64,000 nt of DNA from Planctomycetota bacterium (GTDB taxonomy: Bacteria; Planctomycetota; Phycisphaerae; Sedimentisphaerales; Anaerohalosphaeraceae), in the NCBI GenBank assembly GCA_029552545.1, contig JAKPDO010000050.1, forward strand, positions 110,835 through 174,834, in the 5' to 3' direction. Made by a program: the position numbers and the translations under genes. A model generated the notes under the pieces. The model had not been told where the DNA came from, did not search any database, and worked only from the letters and a program-made list of their open reading frames with translations. Positions 51,988 to 60,892 of this stretch are shown here, piece by piece (the first letter of the stretch is position 1; each line of letters starts with the position of its first letter).

Positions 51988-52458
51988 TTAGGATTTCGAG
52001 GGCTGGTTCTGCATCGCTGACAGGTATCTGTCCAAAAATTTGGATGCCCGCGTGCAAATGCGAATCAGGACCTCTTTTTCTTCCGGGGTTACGTTAATGG
52101 CATGGAAAAGAGCGTTAAAACGTTCGGTCTGCTGCTCGAGATGTTTTTGAATCGTCTGTCGGCCTTTGTCGGTGAGTTTGACCAGGGTCACCCGCTGGTT
52201 GTCGGGCTTGATGGTCTTGGATACGAGTCCTTTTTCGCGCCACAGACGCGTGAGTGTTATCGAGATGGTGCTTTCACTGACGTTCGGCCAGGATTGGGCG
52301 ATTTCGGAGACCGTCATCTCGGGGCGTTCGAGCAGCTGCTGCAAGATCAGGGCCTCGCGTTCACTCAGGGAGCCGGGCGCATCGCCTTCCTGTGCGGCGC
52401 GAATCAGACGCATCCGCAAACTCAAATCCTGTATGGCCTTTTCCAATTCCGGTCCCAT
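51988..52458 (-). CDS. MarR-family transcriptional regulator
   Basis: 156 residues from the ATG at 52458. The frame extends to a TTG at 52533, but that part covers the promoter, so it is rejected. Winged-helix features: LSEREALILQQLLERPEMTV, then helix-turn-helix VSEIAQSWPNVSESTISITLTRL and wing KGLVSKTIKPDNQRVTLVKLTDKG. C-terminal helices (TIQKHLEQQTERFNALFHAI) provide the dimer. No effector pocket can be read. The gene lies between the TPR protein and a zinc-ribbon gene, all on the minus strand, and carries an inverted repeat within its promoter, so it is probably autoregulated. Confidence 0.85.
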   Translation of the reverse strand: MGPELEKAIQDLSLRMRLIRAAQEGDAPGSLSEREALILQQLLERPEMTVSEIAQSWPNVSESTISITLTRLWREKGLVSKTIKPDNQRVTLVKLTDKGRQTIQKHLEQQTERFNALFHAINVTPEEKEVLIRICTRASKFLDRYLSAMQNQPSKS

Positions 52459-52503
52459 GGGGCCGTCCAAGAACCGTCGTCTTTTCTGTAAGGTTATACG
52501 CTC

Positions 52504-52533
52504 ATTATACAGAAAATATTTCAAGAAATACAA
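52504..52533 (-). promoter_or_regulatory. promoter of the marR-like gene with inverted-repeat operator
   Basis: On the minus strand TTGTAT, 18-nt spacer, TATAAT. The spacer holds TATTTC-AA-GAAATA (forward 52517-52530), a palindrome whose arms match the TTGAAAT half-site repeated near 52544. This is a good candidate for the regulator's own operator. Confidence 0.65.
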
Positions 52534-52609
52534 TGTTTATTTATTGAAATGTTTAATAGTTGATATAATGCGGGTCCTATAAAATCATATCCATTTTATT
52601 TTTAAGGGT

Positions 52610-53071
52610 TTACAAGCGGAAAGCCAGATAAAAAAATGTTGAGAAGAAAGAAATTATTACGGCAAACAGGGAAACAATTCGCTGCCAGCTCGGGGTTTTC
52701 CAGATGAAGGGCTGGGTAATAAGTGCAAAAAGAAGCCCGGCGAAGGGGATTATAGAGGCGGCTAAGGCAATCAGGGCCAGCACAGTCGGGAGCAGGGAGG
52801 AAGGAGTCTTCCAGAGCATTTGGTGAAGGTCGGCAGGTGTCAGTTGGGATACTTCTTTCAGCGGGAGATTCAGGGAAAAACTCCTCCCGCAGTTCCGGCA
52901 GGTCAGTCGGGTTGTGCGAACCCGAAACGATGGAATAAAGAAAAACAGTGTCCCTTTTTCCACAATCTCTGCGGAATCCGCAGGCCCCCTTTCCCCGCAG
53001 GATGGACAGTCTATTGTGAGGGCAGGCCCTTCCGTTTCCCGACAGGATGTACTGAACACAAAAAAGAACAT
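52610..53071 (-). CDS. zinc-ribbon membrane protein of unknown function
   Basis: 153 residues from the ATG at 53071, 8 nt after the beta-propeller gene's stop codon. The 53134 start would extend into that gene and is rejected. N-terminal zinc ribbon: CPSCGERG and CRNCGRSF, four cysteines about 37 residues apart. Then two membrane helices (LLPTVLALIALAASIIPFAG, IVSLFAVIISFFSTFFYLAF). It shares the acc operon's strand and spacing. No function is known; ribbon plus helices suggests a small membrane adaptor. Confidence 0.65.
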   Translation of the reverse strand: MFFFVFSTSCRETEGPALTIDCPSCGERGPADSAEIVEKGTLFFFIPSFRVRTTRLTCRNCGRSFSLNLPLKEVSQLTPADLHQMLWKTPSSLLPTVLALIALAASIIPFAGLLFALITQPFIWKTPSWQRIVSLFAVIISFFSTFFYLAFRL

Positions 53072-53078
53072 AGGGCTT

Positions 53079-54254
53079 TCAGTCCGGCTGTTTCCAGGCG
53101 TACACGAAGCCGTCGTCGCAGCCGACCAGAACAAGATTGCTCACGACAGACGGTGAAGAGACGATTGGCTGAGCAAGGTTGGCAGACCAGAGTTCTTTGC
53201 CGTCAGCCAGCGAGAGCATCCGGAAGAAGCCGTCATTGGAGCCGAACAGAACTTTCGTGCCGCAGATGACCGGGCTGGAATTGACGGCATCCTCCGTGCG
53301 GAACGTCCAGAGGAGCCCGCCGGTCTTTCGGTCCAGGCAGAGGACTTTATTTTTTTGCGAGCTGACAACCAGGTATTGCTCATTGACAGCCGGTACGGCA
53401 AAGAAGGCGTCGTCCGGATGAGTGGATGTCCAGACGATTTGTGCCGTTTGGATATCCACACAAAAGAGCTGTCCTTCGAAGTTGCCGACATAGGCCAGGT
53501 TCTCGTACACAGCCGGGCTGGACGGAATATAAGAGCCGGTGTCGATTCGGCGAACCTGGCCGGGGTCGTCTGGATGAATCAGATACAGGTTGGCATCGCA
53601 GCCGCCGGCAATGACCGCCGACGGAACGGCCGCCGGAGTGCCGTTCAAATAACTTTCGGTTTGGAAGGTCCACAGGGCTTTTCCATCGGGGCTGAGGGCG
53701 TGGAGGGTTCCATCGTAGCTGCCGAAAAAAATACGGCCGTTAAGGAAGTTGGCGGAGCCGGCGATTTTGCCTTTGGTTTCATATTTCCACAGGACGGCAC
53801 CGTCAGCGGGGTTGATCGCATAAAACCAGCCGGTGGTGGTGCCGACATACAGAGCCGATTTAGTCCAGAGAGCGGAGGCCTCCATTTCTCCCAGTTCCCG
53901 GCTCCAGAGAAGAGCCCCAGTCTTCAGGTCGAGGGTGTACAGTTTTTGGTCGGTCGAGGTGATATAGACTTTGCCGTCGGCGGCGATGGGGGTGGATTTA
54001 ATGGGGCCGGCTGTTTGGAATTTCCAGGCGAGTGCCAGACGGTTCGGTAGTTCGCCCGAGGCGGTGCCGGTTAATTGCGGATTGCCGCGAAACATCGGCC
54101 AGGAGTCTGTGCCGAAGCTCACCCGCACAGCCGGCGGCGACGGCGGCTCCTTTTTCTGCAGTTTGGCCTGGCGATGGGCCGCAATGACCGCCAGAACAGC
54201 CGTCAGCGGCAGCAAAAGCAGCAGGAACGGAACCACTGTCCGCTGCAGATGCAT
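53079..54254 (-). CDS. PQQ-like beta-propeller protein (BamB-like), membrane-anchored
   Basis: 391 residues. An N-terminal membrane helix (VVPFLLLLLPLTAVLAVIAA) without a lipobox anchors a periplasmic propeller. PQQ-like repeats recur every about 40 residues: GKVYITSTDQKLYTLDLKTG, GTTTGWFYAINPADGAVLW, GRIFFGSYDGTLHALSPDGK, YLVVSSQKNKVLCLDRKTG and VLVGCDDGFVYAWKQ. It begins with a trypsin-like linker PMFRGNPQLTGTA. Homologues of this plan include BamB. It sits in the acc cluster between accC and the zinc-ribbon gene, but the propeller has no known link to fatty-acid synthesis. Confidence 0.88.
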   Translation of the reverse strand: MHLQRTVVPFLLLLLPLTAVLAVIAAHRQAKLQKKEPPSPPAVRVSFGTDSWPMFRGNPQLTGTASGELPNRLALAWKFQTAGPIKSTPIAADGKVYITSTDQKLYTLDLKTGALLWSRELGEMEASALWTKSALYVGTTTGWFYAINPADGAVLWKYETKGKIAGSANFLNGRIFFGSYDGTLHALSPDGKALWTFQTESYLNGTPAAVPSAVIAGGCDANLYLIHPDDPGQVRRIDTGSYIPSSPAVYENLAYVGNFEGQLFCVDIQTAQIVWTSTHPDDAFFAVPAVNEQYLVVSSQKNKVLCLDRKTGGLLWTFRTEDAVNSSPVICGTKVLFGSNDGFFRMLSLADGKELWSANLAQPIVSSPSVVSNLVLVGCDDGFVYAWKQPD

Positions 54255-54272
54255 AGGCGGTTTCCTTTCGAA

Positions 54273-55616
54273 TCAGGAACTCATATGCCGTTCGATAAAA
54301 CTCGTATCCACCTGATTTTTTACGAACAGGTTATGCGAGAGGATTTTCAGGCACGCCGGAATTGTCGTCTTGATCGGCTCGATGCGAAACTCCCGAAGGG
54401 CCCGCTTCATCGTGGCAATGGCCTGTTCGCGAGTGGGCTGATGGACAATCAGTTTGGCGACCATTGAGTCGTAATACGGAGAGACGACGGAGCCCTGAGC
54501 CAGATGGGTATCGACCCGCACGCCCGGCCCGCCGGGGACGATAAAGCGGTGAATCGGACCCGGACAGGGGGCAAAATTTCGGGCGGGGTCTTCGGCGTTG
54601 ATGCGGCATTCCATTGCCACGCCGGTGTGCTTGATGTCCCGCTGGCGCAGCGTGAGCGGGTTTCCGGCGGCGATTTGAATCTGCCATTTAATCAGGTCCT
54701 GGCCCGTCACCAGTTCTGTGACCGGGTGCTCGACCTGAATGCGGGTGTTGACCTCGATAAAGTAGAAGTTTTTGTCACGGTCCAAAAGAAACTCGACCGT
54801 AGCGGCATTGTGATATTTGGCCTCGTGTACCAGCCGCAGGGCCGAGCGGCACAGCTCCTCGCGGGTTTTTTCGTCCAGCACCGGACAGGGGGATTCTTCA
54901 ATGAGTTTCTGATGCCGTCGCTGAATGGTACAGTCGCGTTCATAGAAATGCACGGCGTTTCCGGATTTGTCGGCCATCACCTGCACTTCGACGTGTCGGG
55001 GTTCCACGATGTATTTTTCCAGATACAGGGCCCCATTTTTGAAGGCGGCTTCGGCCTCGGCGCGTGCGGCGGCGAAGGCCTTGTGCAGACTGATGTCGTT
55101 GTGGGCGACCCGCATCCCGCGTCCGCCGCCGCCTGCGGCGGCCTTGAGGATGACCGGATAACCGATTTTGTTGGCCAGCTTGATTGCTTCCGCTTCATCC
55201 TTCAGCTCGCCTTCCGAGCCGGGTACGAGGGGCACACGGGCCTTTTGGGCCACCAGGCGGGCCTGGACTTTGTCGCCCAGCATCCGCATCGATTTGGCGT
55301 CGGGGCCGATAAAGGTAATGCCGCATTCCTGGCAGATTTCAGCAAAATGGGCATTTTCAGCCAGGAAGCCGTAGCCGGGATGGATAGCATCTACATCGGC
55401 TACTTCGGCGGCGCTGATGATGGCCGGGATATTCAGATAGCTTTTGGCCGGTGTCGCCGGACCGATGCAGATGGCTTCGTCCGCGGTCTCCAGATACGGG
55501 GCTCCGCGGTCAGCTTCGGAAAAGACCGCCACGGCCTCGATGCCCAATTCATGGCAGGCCCGGATAATCCGCAGGGCGATTTCTCCTCGATTGGCAATCA
55601 GGATTCTGCTGAACAT
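54273..55616 (-). CDS. accC: acetyl-CoA carboxylase, biotin carboxylase subunit
   Basis: 447 residues, the same length as other AccC proteins, with GAGGAAA upstream of the ATG. Carboxylates biotin on AccB using ATP and bicarbonate. The N-terminal domain starts [20 protein letters not shown] and has [14 protein letters not shown]. The ATP-grasp region has [54 protein letters not shown], and [18 protein letters not shown]. The C-terminal part has [17 protein letters not shown] and [10 protein letters not shown]. It lies 36 nt after accB, so the two form the biotin half of the enzyme; accA and accD are not in the window. Confidence 0.96.
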   Translation of the reverse strand: MFSRILIANRGEIALRIIRACHELGIEAVAVFSEADRGAPYLETADEAICIGPATPAKSYLNIPAIISAAEVADVDAIHPGYGFLAENAHFAEICQECGITFIGPDAKSMRMLGDKVQARLVAQKARVPLVPGSEGELKDEAEAIKLANKIGYPVILKAAAGGGGRGMRVAHNDISLHKAFAAARAEAEAAFKNGALYLEKYIVEPRHVEVQVMADKSGNAVHFYERDCTIQRRHQKLIEESPCPVLDEKTREELCRSALRLVHEAKYHNAATVEFLLDRDKNFYFIEVNTRIQVEHPVTELVTGQDLIKWQIQIAAGNPLTLRQRDIKHTGVAMECRINAEDPARNFAPCPGPIHRFIVPGGPGVRVDTHLAQGSVVSPYYDSMVAKLIVHQPTREQAIATMKRALREFRIEPIKTTIPACLKILSHNLFVKNQVDTSFIERHMSS

Positions 55617-55652
55617 AATTTCCTCAAGTTTTGCCGGAACGGTTTGGCGGGG

Positions 55653-56129
55653 TTAGGGGCGCACCCGGAAGAGAGTCTGGCCGAATTCGACGGATTGGCC
55701 GTCTTTGACGAGGACTTCCACGATGGTTCCGGACACTTCGGCCTTAATTTCGTTCATTACTTTCATCGCTTCGACGATGCAGACAACTGTGTCGGGCTTG
55801 ACTTTATCCCCCGGTTTGACATAGGGGGCGGCCTCCGGATTGGGAGCGGCATAAAAAGTCCCGACGATGGGAGATTTGATTTCCAGCAGACCGCTTTCTT
55901 CCGGCATAGCCATATCCGGCTGAGGTTTCTGGACGGCAGGGGCCGGAGCTGCAGGGGCTGCAGGAGCCGCTGGGACCACTGAAGGAACATAATGGGCCGA
56001 CATCGGCTGCGGACGCTTCAGGTGGATTTTCTGGTCCCCATCCGCGATTTCCACCTCGATGAGGTCGTTTTCCTTCATCAGGTTAATCAATTCCCGTACT
56101 TTTTTCAGGTCATCCAGTTTGTCAGCCAT
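55653..56129 (-). CDS. accB: biotin carboxyl carrier protein of acetyl-CoA carboxylase
   Basis: 158 residues, with AAGGAT upstream. A short helical N-terminus ([20 protein letters not shown]) and an Ala/Pro-rich linker ([19 protein letters not shown]) precede the biotinyl domain from about residue 82: [20 protein letters not shown], then [15 protein letters not shown], where Lys123 carries biotin. It is the first gene of an accB-accC-propeller-zinc ribbon operon on the minus strand. Confidence 0.95.
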   Translation of the reverse strand: MADKLDDLKKVRELINLMKENDLIEVEIADGDQKIHLKRPQPMSAHYVPSVVPAAPAAPAAPAPAVQKPQPDMAMPEESGLLEIKSPIVGTFYAAPNPEAAPYVKPGDKVKPDTVVCIVEAMKVMNEIKAEVSGTIVEVLVKDGQSVEFGQTLFRVRP

Positions 56130-56270
56130 TCGAGTTTATCCTTATCAAATGGGGGATTATCATTAAGAGACTGAGGGGTCAGTATAGAAAAAGACGAAAA
56201 AATTGCAAGGGTTTTTGTCTGCTTATAAAACAACAAAGCAGGTCTATATTATCCATTGCAGAGAGGATTC

Positions 56271-56301
56271 TTTACAAGACGAATCAGTTTTTGTATACAA
56301 T
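56271..56301 (+). promoter_or_regulatory. possible promoter giving a leaderless transcript
   Basis: TTTACA, 19-nt spacer, TACAAT. The predicted start is at about 56308, next to the ATG at 56309; no ribosome site is present there. Confidence 0.4.
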
Positions 56302-56308
56302 TGCTCCA

Positions 56309-58165
56309 ATGAAGAAAGGATTGCTGCAGCGGCTTCGGGAAGGCATTGTCATCGGCGATGGGGCGATGGGCACGATGCTCTATCAGCGGGGGGCTTTTGT
56401 CAATACCTGCTTTGAGGAGCTCAGTTTATCTCGGCCGGACTGGATACGGGAGATTCATCAGGCCTATATCCAGGCGGGCTGTGATTTTATTGAAACGAAC
56501 ACCTTTGGGGCCAACAGCATCAAACTGGGACGGTTCGGGCTGGCGGACAAGACGGCGGTCATCAACCAGACGGCGGCGGAAATCGCCAAAGACGCTGCGC
56601 CCGTGGAGGTTTTGGTGGCCGGTTCAATCGGTCCCAGCGGGCTGAATATTCCGGTGCCGGACCCGGAATTGACCTCCACGCTCCATCAGGTTTTCGCCGA
56701 ACAGGCGCGGGCGCTGTTCGAAGGGGAAGTGGATTTCTTTCTGCTGGAAACCTTCAGCAGCGAAGCGGAACTTCTGATTGCCGTGGAGGCGGTTCGGTCT
56801 GTCTGTGAGCTGCCGATACTGGCCCAGATGACCTGTTTGGAGCATGCCCAGACGGTCTTTGGGACCCCGATTGAACAGGCCCTTGCTGCGGTTGCCCAGC
56901 ACCCGGCGGTTGCGGCGGTCGGACTGAACTGTTCGGTCGGGCCTTCACATATGCTCGAGGCCCTTCAGCGGATTCGCGACATTACCGACAAGCCGATTTC
57001 CGTGCAGCCCAATGCGGGTCTGCCCCGTCAGGTGGATGGGCGGATGCTGTATATGTGTACGCCGGAGTATATGGCCGAGTATGCCAAGCGGTTCTTCGAA
57101 AACGGGGCGCGGATAATCGGAGGCTGCTGCGGGACCACGCCGGAGCATATTCATCAGATTGCCACGGCCGTCCGACCGCTGGACCGGGTGACATCGGCCG
57201 TGTCTGTGCCGTCAAGCCGGATTGAGGTGTCCGCTCCGGCCGGTGTCGAGCCCCGGCCGCTCAAAGAACGGTCCAAACTGGGGGCCAAACTGGCTGCCGG
57301 TCAGCCGATTGTGTGCGTGGAATTGACGCCGCCGCGCGGCGTGGACCTTCGCGGGGTGCTCGAGCGGGCCCGCCTGTGTGCCCAGCACGGCATTGATGCA
57401 GTCAATATTCCGGACGGCCCCCGCGCCAGCGCCCGGCTCAGTCCGATGGTTACAGCCGTCAAGATTGAGCAGGAGGTTGGGATCGAGACGATTCTGCACG
57501 TCTGCTGCCGGGATAAAAATCTCATTGGTCTTCAGTCCGATTTGCTGGGGCTGTATGCCGTCGGTCTTCGAAATGTGCTGATTATTACGGGTGACCCGCC
57601 CAAACTGGGCGATTATCCCAATGCCACGGCGGTTTTTGATTTGGATTCGATTGCCCTTACCCGCGTGGTTCAGAATCTCAACCGCGGGATTGATATTGCA
57701 GGCAATCCTCTGCCGGAGCCGCTGGGGCTAACCGTCGGCGTCGGGGCTAATCCGGTTGCGTCGGATATTCATCGGGAGATTGACCGGTTTCGGCTGAAGG
57801 TGCAGGCCGGGGCGGAGTATGCCATAACGCAGCCGGTCTTTGATTTGGAGATGTTTTTTGCGTTTCAGGCGGCTGTGGAGAATTGCCGCATTCCGATTCT
57901 GGCGGGCATCTGGCCGTTTGTCAGTTATAAAAATGCCGAGTTTATGGCCAACGAAGTGCCGGGAGTCGTTGTGCCGGAGGCACTGCTGAAGCGCATGGCC
58001 AAAGCCAAAACCCGCCAGGAGGGGCGCCGCATCGGGGCCGAAATTGCCCACGAAATGATTGCCCAGCTGGCCCCGCACGTGGCGGGCTTTGCCGTCAGTG
58101 CCCCGCTGGGGCAAGTTGAGATGGCCCTGGCGGCCCTGGGACGGTTTCCGCTTCAGGAGCTATAA
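56309..58165 (+). CDS. bifunctional homocysteine S-methyltransferase / methylenetetrahydrofolate reductase
   Basis: 618 residues from the ATG at 56309; a TTG at 56291 is the other candidate. The N-terminal part (about 1-290) is a zinc-dependent homocysteine methyltransferase: LREGIVIGDGAMGTMLYQRG, FIETNTFGANSIKLGRFGL, with ligands Cys208 (GLNCSVGP) and Cys273/Cys274 (IIGGCCGTTPEHI). The C-terminal part (about 320-618) is a MetF-like TIM barrel (VELTPPRGVDLRGVLERARL, LIITGDPPKLGDYPNATAVFDLDS, GAEYAITQPVFDLEMFFAF, ILAGIWPFVSYKNAEFMANEV). The plan matches YitJ-type enzymes, which supply methyl groups for methionine. No ribosome site is seen before the ATG. It is divergent from accB. Confidence 0.93.
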   Translation: MKKGLLQRLREGIVIGDGAMGTMLYQRGAFVNTCFEELSLSRPDWIREIHQAYIQAGCDFIETNTFGANSIKLGRFGLADKTAVINQTAAEIAKDAAPVEVLVAGSIGPSGLNIPVPDPELTSTLHQVFAEQARALFEGEVDFFLLETFSSEAELLIAVEAVRSVCELPILAQMTCLEHAQTVFGTPIEQALAAVAQHPAVAAVGLNCSVGPSHMLEALQRIRDITDKPISVQPNAGLPRQVDGRMLYMCTPEYMAEYAKRFFENGARIIGGCCGTTPEHIHQIATAVRPLDRVTSAVSVPSSRIEVSAPAGVEPRPLKERSKLGAKLAAGQPIVCVELTPPRGVDLRGVLERARLCAQHGIDAVNIPDGPRASARLSPMVTAVKIEQEVGIETILHVCCRDKNLIGLQSDLLGLYAVGLRNVLIITGDPPKLGDYPNATAVFDLDSIALTRVVQNLNRGIDIAGNPLPEPLGLTVGVGANPVASDIHREIDRFRLKVQAGAEYAITQPVFDLEMFFAFQAAVENCRIPILAGIWPFVSYKNAEFMANEVPGVVVPEALLKRMAKAKTRQEGRRIGAEIAHEMIAQLAPHVAGFAVSAPLGQVEMALAALGRFPLQEL

Positions 58166-58180
58166 CAGCCCGCCTCTGTT

Positions 58181-58912
58181 TTAGGAGCCGGCTGGACCGG
58201 AGCCGTGGGTGATAAAGTTCCATACCTCCGTTGCCGCATAGTTTTCGACGGCTTCCAGATAGGGTCTTGGGTTAAAGCGTTCCCCGCCTGCCAGGACGCG
58301 CGGTTTGGGCCAGGTAAAGGCGGTTTCAACCAGGAGCTTGCGGGGTTCGCGGAGAAACGATTCGACCCGCAGTTCAATGGTGACCGGCTCCTGTCCTTCG
58401 GCAGCGTGGGGCGGAATCAGCAGACGCAGGCCGCCGCCGTGAACGGGCCGTCCGCCTAATGCCTTAAAATCCTCCGGCGACTGATTGAGCCGATTTTCCC
58501 ATAAATACTGGAAGGCATGAACCTTCGTACTGTACAGATGGTCGATGCGGGCGCTGGTGTTCAGAATCTGGTACTGTTCGGCCGGCCAGATTTGCTGGTA
58601 GGCAGTCGTGACGGCCTCCGCCTCGCGGCAGAAATAGTCCAAGTCGCAGTTGGGATTCAGGGCGATAATCTTCAGATTGTGAATCTGGGGCGCCGGGCTT
58701 TCGAGGAGGATTTGCAGCGGGGAAGACGGCGGTTCCCGGCGGAGTTGGAAGCCGTTTTTGTACGAGAGGGATTGGGAGAATTCCAGGCCGTTTTCGAGCA
58801 GGGCTTTTTGGAAATCAATTTGGAGACTCGGTTCGGCATTCCAGTTGCCGGCAATCACATAACTGATGCTGAAATGCGCCGAGGTTTTCGATTCTCGTAA
58901 AATTAAATCCAT
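58181..58912 (-). CDS. conserved hypothetical protein, 243 aa
   Basis: The frame has ATGs at 58918 and 58912; AGGAG touches the first directly, so the second is used. No signal peptide, membrane helix or motif is recognised. The chain mixes helix and strand, with aromatic residues (LIIPPHAAEGQEP, TIELRVESFLREPRKLLVETAFTW) and two-Cys pair NCDLDYFC. The last residues (YLEAVENYAATEVWNFI) are helical. Convergent with the methyltransferase gene, 15 nt apart. The function is unknown. Confidence 0.6.
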   Translation of the reverse strand: MDLILRESKTSAHFSISYVIAGNWNAEPSLQIDFQKALLENGLEFSQSLSYKNGFQLRREPPSSPLQILLESPAPQIHNLKIIALNPNCDLDYFCREAEAVTTAYQQIWPAEQYQILNTSARIDHLYSTKVHAFQYLWENRLNQSPEDFKALGGRPVHGGGLRLLIPPHAAEGQEPVTIELRVESFLREPRKLLVETAFTWPKPRVLAGGERFNPRPYLEAVENYAATEVWNFITHGSGPAGS

Positions 58913-59057
58913 AACCATCTCCTGTTTTTTGTGTTATTTATTATACGATTATCGGGCGTTTTGGGATAGGGGAAAAGTACGATTGGGGCGGTTAAGATGG
59001 GCAAAATTTCGGCCGATGAGAGAGGGGAAGTGCGAAACGTCAAAATAGGGGCCGACT

Positions 59058-59216
59058 ATGAAGCGTTTGGAGAAGAAACCGGTACCTTGGCTTATGCTCA
59101 ATTATGAGATTAAGGTTTATCCGAATTTACGCAGCTGTGTAAAGCCGGATATGAATCGGGTCAAGCCCGAACAGATGCCGCCGCTGATGGTTCGAAAGGC
59201 GGGATGGAGGCGGTAA
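59058..59216 (+). CDS. possible small basic protein, 52 aa
   Basis: A short frame with AGGGG about 8 nt before the ATG. The product has Lys/Arg near both ends (MKRLEKKPVPWLMLNYEIKV, then MVRKAGWRR) and one Cys. It is below usual gene-calling size, and no family is known. Codon use looks normal and a bidirectional terminator follows, so it may be real, but evidence is weak. Confidence 0.35.
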   Translation: MKRLEKKPVPWLMLNYEIKVYPNLRSCVKPDMNRVKPEQMPPLMVRKAGWRR

Positions 59217-59262
59217 TCACGAAATACAAGACCGATTATTACAGAAAATAACCTGGCTAATG

Positions 59263-59308
59263 AAAAAACGCCTGCCGGAACAGCAAATCCGACAGGCGTT
59301 TTTGTTTT
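59263..59308 (+). terminator. bidirectional terminator
   Basis: AAACGCCTG-C-CGGA pairs with TCCG-A-CAGGCGTTT, followed by TTGTTTTC on the plus strand and a T6 run (A6 at 59263-59268) on the minus strand. Confidence 0.75.
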
Positions 59309-59332
59309 CATAAAAACAGGCTCGCTATTTAG

Positions 59333-59352
59333 CCACGGGCGTCAGCCCGTGG
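59333..59352. repeat. REP-like palindrome
   Basis: CCACGGGC-GTCA-GCCCGTGG, 8-bp perfect stem with a 4-nt loop. This type of GCCCGTGG palindrome is common between genes in many bacteria and may be mobilised by REP-associated (RAYT) transposases. No transposase is in the window. Confidence 0.55.
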
Positions 59353-59416
59353 AAAACAGCTGTCCCGGATTTTCCCTGTTTTTCCCCATCCCTATTGTTC
59401 AGTGGGGAGAAGTTCT

Positions 59417-60622
59417 TTACTTTTTCTTGATACGAGGATAGTTGCCCAGATACTCGGTCTGCGGCAGCTGGCCCACGAGCGGCAGGGCGTATTCAACAAA
59501 GGCCTGCGTAATCCCGTTGCCTTCCGCATTGATAAACTCATCCGGCAGGGATTTGGTCTTTTCGGCCACGTTGGCCAGCTCGGTGCGGAAGTATTCCACG
59601 CCGTAGTTTTTGCCGTTTCCGGTTCGCTTCATCGCTACGGAGCCGTTGTCGTATTTCATAGAATACTGTACGGCCATCCGTCCGCACATTTCGGCTTCCT
59701 GCCGGTCCACTTCGGACTGGAGGCCTGCAAAGCTGCGCTGCAGATACCCGAAAGTGTCGGCGCGGACGCGTTTGACCTTCAGTTTGGTTTTCACCTGAGC
59801 GGCCAGGTAATCGGCCAGAGCGCCGGTGCCGGACAGCTGCACGTTTCCGTGGGCGTCTTTTTCTCCGGTCTGGGCGATTTTTTCCGTCCAGGTGACATGG
59901 TCGGTATCGCAGATGCCTTCGCTGACGGCCACGACGCAGCGGCCCAGCTTCTTATAGACGGCCTCGACATCCGCCAGGAACTTATCCATCGTAATCGGCC
60001 GTTCGGGCACATAAACCAGATGCGGGCCGTCGTCATCCCGCTGCTTGCCGAGGACGGAGGCGGCCGTCAGGAAGCCGGCGTGCCGGCCCATGATGACATC
60101 GATTTTGATGCCCGGAAGGGCACGGTTGTCGAGGTCATCGCCGATGAGGGCACAGGCAACAAACTTGGCGGCGGTGCCGTAGCCCGGGCAGTGGTCGGTT
60201 ACCAGCAGGTCGTTGTCCACGGTTTTCGGGACGTGGAAGGCCCGGAACTGATAGCCGACTTTCTCGGCCATATTGTTGATAATGTAGCAGGTGTTGGCGG
60301 AGTCGTTGCCGCCGATGTAATAGAAATATTCCACATCGTATTTGCGGAAAACGTCGAGGATTTTTTTGCAGTATTCCTCATCCGGCTTGTCGCGGCTGGA
60401 GCCGAGGGCCGAGGAGGGCGACAGGGCCAGCCGGCGAAGGGTTTCGACGGACAGTTTTTTCAGGTCGATAAAGTCTTCTTTCACAATGCCGGAGACGGCG
60501 TGGACCGCACCGTAGAGATTGTCGATTTCTTTGTGCTTGATTGCTTCCGTAATCACGCCGACCAGCGAGGCGTTGATAACCCCCGTAGGGCCGCCAGATT
60601 GACTGACTACCGCGTTTGCCAT
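59417..60622 (-). CDS. pfp: 6-phosphofructokinase, PPi-dependent type
   Basis: 401 residues from the ATG at 60622 (AAGGGGA 8 nt upstream; the upstream TTG is not used). It starts VVSQSGGPTGVINASLVGV and has the key contacts: GGNDSANT at about 104-111 and PKTVDNDL at about 131-138, with the catalytic Asp in TVDND. ATP enzymes have GGDGS and PGTIDND; here an Asp and a Lys stand where those have Gly, the change known for PPi use. Further motifs: GYGTAAKF, MGRHAGFLTAAS, RVRADTFGYLQR. It phosphorylates fructose-6-phosphate reversibly with pyrophosphate in glycolysis. Monocistronic. Confidence 0.9.
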   Translation of the reverse strand: MANAVVSQSGGPTGVINASLVGVITEAIKHKEIDNLYGAVHAVSGIVKEDFIDLKKLSVETLRRLALSPSSALGSSRDKPDEEYCKKILDVFRKYDVEYFYYIGGNDSANTCYIINNMAEKVGYQFRAFHVPKTVDNDLLVTDHCPGYGTAAKFVACALIGDDLDNRALPGIKIDVIMGRHAGFLTAASVLGKQRDDDGPHLVYVPERPITMDKFLADVEAVYKKLGRCVVAVSEGICDTDHVTWTEKIAQTGEKDAHGNVQLSGTGALADYLAAQVKTKLKVKRVRADTFGYLQRSFAGLQSEVDRQEAEMCGRMAVQYSMKYDNGSVAMKRTGNGKNYGVEYFRTELANVAEKTKSLPDEFINAEGNGITQAFVEYALPLVGQLPQTEYLGNYPRIKKK

Positions 60623-60752
60623 TGGATTTTCCCCTTTCTTCAAGCAGATTATTTTGGGTTTATCGGGGGAACGATTATACGGGGCATTGGGGACAAATCA
60701 AGCCGGAAAAAGAAAAACGGGCTCGCAAAAGCGGGCGATTTTTCGAGGGTGA

Positions 60753-60781
60753 TTGACAACCGGCTTTCTATCGTGTAGGAT
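60753..60781 (+). promoter_or_regulatory. promoter of tRNA-His
   Basis: TTGACA, 17-nt spacer, TAGGAT; the tRNA begins about 37 nt after the -10 element. Confidence 0.75.
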
Positions 60782-60817
60782 AGCTATTTTGGTTCGCCGG
60801 GGTTCGACGGCGGTTGC

Positions 60818-60892
60818 GGTGGAAGTAGCTCAGCTGGTTAGAGCATCAGATTGTGGTTCTGAGGGTCGTGGGTTCGAATCCCATCTTCCACC
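60818..60892 (+). tRNA. tRNA-His (anticodon GTG)
   Basis: Acceptor GTGGAAG/CTTCCAC preceded by the His-specific extra G (60818) facing C73. D arm GCTC/GAGC, anticodon stem TCAGA/TCTGA with loop TTGTGGT (anticodon GTG), and T arm GTGGG/CCCAT with loop TTCGAAT. CCA is not fully encoded (CCCG follows). It lies about 170 nt upstream of cas1, so it could be the insertion target next to which the CRISPR locus sits, but no duplicated 3' end is visible in the window. Confidence 0.95.

Noticed and set aside
54504..55982. 492-residue plus-strand frame opposite accC-accB
   Set aside because: It crosses two well-identified genes on the other strand and is a composition effect.
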